Source: a virus. Taken from it: a stretch of DNA of 21,153 nucleotides. Location: positions 1 through 21,153 of the IMG/VR virus record IMGVR_UViG_3300035698_010917; one strand, given 5' to 3'. A program made the position numbers and the translations under genes. The notes below the pieces were generated by a model, which made no database searches, was not told the origin of the DNA, and worked only from the letters and a program-made list of their open reading frames with translations. Each line of letters opens with the position of its first letter. Positions within the stretch are counted from its first letter, which is position 1. Shown piece after piece: positions 20,258 through 21,153 of the stretch.

Positions 20258-20848
20258 ATGCGCTACACAACCATAACCGCCGTCAAGCAATGGTCAGACA
20301 TCTTCAGCGCCGCTGATGACGAGATGATCGGCGGAGTCATTGACGGCTACAGCCGCCTGATGGACGAGTATTGCCGACAGGTCTTAGGGCGGCGCGTCGT
20401 CACCGATCTGTATGAAGGCGTGTATGGCGTCGTAGAAGCATCGGGACGGCTGATTATCAGTGTGCCGGCGCCAGACGTTGCGGCCCTGACTGCCGTGACG
20501 ATTGAAGCACCAGGACGGACGCCAGTCACCCTAACGGCAAGTGATCTGCGTATTCGCAAGGCCAAAAGCGGGACGCGGCTTGTCAGCACGGGAACCCACT
20601 ACGGCCACGTACGCGGGCGAACCGCCTTGCACCTGGATGTACTGATCAGCGGAACGCTGGGCTATGAGGTAATCCCCGACGATCTGGAACTCATGGCGCG
20701 CCAGCTCGTGCATTGGGGCTACAGTCGGCGACAAACGCCCGCCGAAAAGACGGCCATTCCCGAAATGGGGATTGTCGTCATTCCGACGAATTGGCCTCCA
20801 CACGTCAAGGCGGGCTTGTCTGCCTACGTGCGTCATACGGCGGCTTAG
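20258..20848 (+). CDS. Head-tail connector protein (gp6-like)
   Basis: ATG 20258 is chosen over an in-frame GTG at 20249 because the latter lies inside the previous gene; GGTGGT precedes the ATG. The 196-residue product starts MRYTTITAVKQWSDIFSAAD with an N-terminal helical bundle typical of HK97 gp6-type connectors (DDEMIGGVIDGYSRLMDEYC). It then has a larger beta-rich domain (APDVAALTAVTIEAPGR and LISGTLGYEVIPDDLELMA) reminiscent of longer gp6/gp15-like adaptors. Such proteins form a ring under the portal to complete the head. The position after the capsid gene agrees. Confidence 0.72.
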   Translation: MRYTTITAVKQWSDIFSAADDEMIGGVIDGYSRLMDEYCRQVLGRRVVTDLYEGVYGVVEASGRLIISVPAPDVAALTAVTIEAPGRTPVTLTASDLRIRKAKSGTRLVSTGTHYGHVRGRTALHLDVLISGTLGYEVIPDDLELMARQLVHWGYSRRQTPAEKTAIPEMGIVVIPTNWPPHVKAGLSAYVRHTAA

Positions 20849-20857
20849 GACGGCACG

Positions 20858-21153
20858 ATGAGTGTTGATGCGACCCTATCCATTTTGGCGGAACACCTGG
20901 ACGGCCTCGTGTGCGAAGCACGGGCGCAGGATAGCCCTGACGAGCCGGTACGGGTGCTGCGGCGGATCTACCGCGATCCCGCCGAGTCGCTGAACCTTGC
21001 CGACTTTCCCGCGCTCGTCCTGGCGCAGTCGGTTGGCCGCGATCACGTCTGGCGCGAAGAGGCGCTTGGCCTTGCGCGCCATGACTACTACGTCACCGGG
21101 TATCTGGCGGTCGGCGCGCGCGATCTGACGCCGCTCCCGCTGCTGCATAGTCG
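20858..21153 (+). CDS. Partial neck or tail-completion gene
   Basis: ATG 20858 follows AGGA, nine bases past the connector stop. The frame stays open to the right edge, giving about 98 visible residues beginning MSVDATLSILAEHLDGLVCE. The visible part has a helix, then strands in LADFPALVLAQS and YYVTGYLAVGARDL, a layout seen in small tail-terminator or head-closure proteins that follow connectors. The 3' end is missing, and the assignment rests mainly on position. Confidence 0.6.
   Translation, partial: MSVDATLSILAEHLDGLVCEARAQDSPDEPVRVLRRIYRDPAESLNLADFPALVLAQSVGRDHVWREEALGLARHDYYVTGYLAVGARDLTPLPLLHS

Noticed and set aside
1-21153. CRISPR array, tRNA genes, integrase, insertion sequence, diversity-generating retroelement
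   Set aside because: No regularly spaced repeats, cloverleaf-like segments, transposase, reverse transcriptase or recombinase motifs were found on either strand.

Overview
The window is a stretch of a tailed double-stranded DNA phage (virus or prophage) with HK97-type head genes. It is GC-rich and densely packed with coding sequence. No host gene, integrase, tRNA or CRISPR array is visible. The host cannot be fixed from sequence alone. Base composition, the style of the small proteins and the extended -10 promoters (TGCTATACT) made me think of Chloroflexota such as Roseiflexus or Chloroflexus, but this is a tentative impression.

Layout. (a) 1-986, minus strand: three small genes of unknown function, read leftwards from a near-consensus sigma70-type promoter. 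(b) 987-1199: a divergent control region with palindromes and a second promoter facing right. (c) 1200-4094: lysis module with a two-domain endolysin and four small overlapping genes, two with a membrane segment and two without, closed by a perfect 14-bp hairpin. (d) 4106-4283: non-coding strip with a minus-strand coding remnant and a promoter/operator element. (e) 4284-9206: packaging and portal module: terminase large subunit, a 929-residue portal + 2H phosphodiesterase + MuF-type fusion, and a gp10-like neck protein. (f) 9247-9814: very small genes, a second copy of the promoter/operator element, and a strong intrinsic terminator. (g) 9831-15900: adsorption module with a small membrane protein, a small structural protein, a 1690-residue receptor-binding or tailspike-like protein, and a small partner. 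(h) 15952-19764: prohead protease with an apparent internally initiated scaffold, then the major capsid protein. (i) 19846-21153: two small proteins, a head-tail connector and a truncated neck/tail gene.

How it works together. Terminase packages DNA through the portal into a prohead built from the capsid protein on the scaffold, which the protease then processes. Connector and neck proteins close the head, the large spike protein is a candidate for binding or cutting a surface polysaccharide, and the endolysin with its membrane helpers releases progeny. The order is unusual: the adsorption module sits between the portal/neck genes and the protease/capsid genes.

Most unusual points: a 2H phosphodiesterase fold with both HxTx motifs embedded between portal and MuF domains; two promoter/operator elements sharing an inverted repeat with half-sites 21 bp apart; a spike protein with three tandem beta-domain copies and a lysine-free, arginine-rich C-terminus; and an in-frame ribosome binding site and start codon inside the protease gene exactly at the protease/scaffold boundary.
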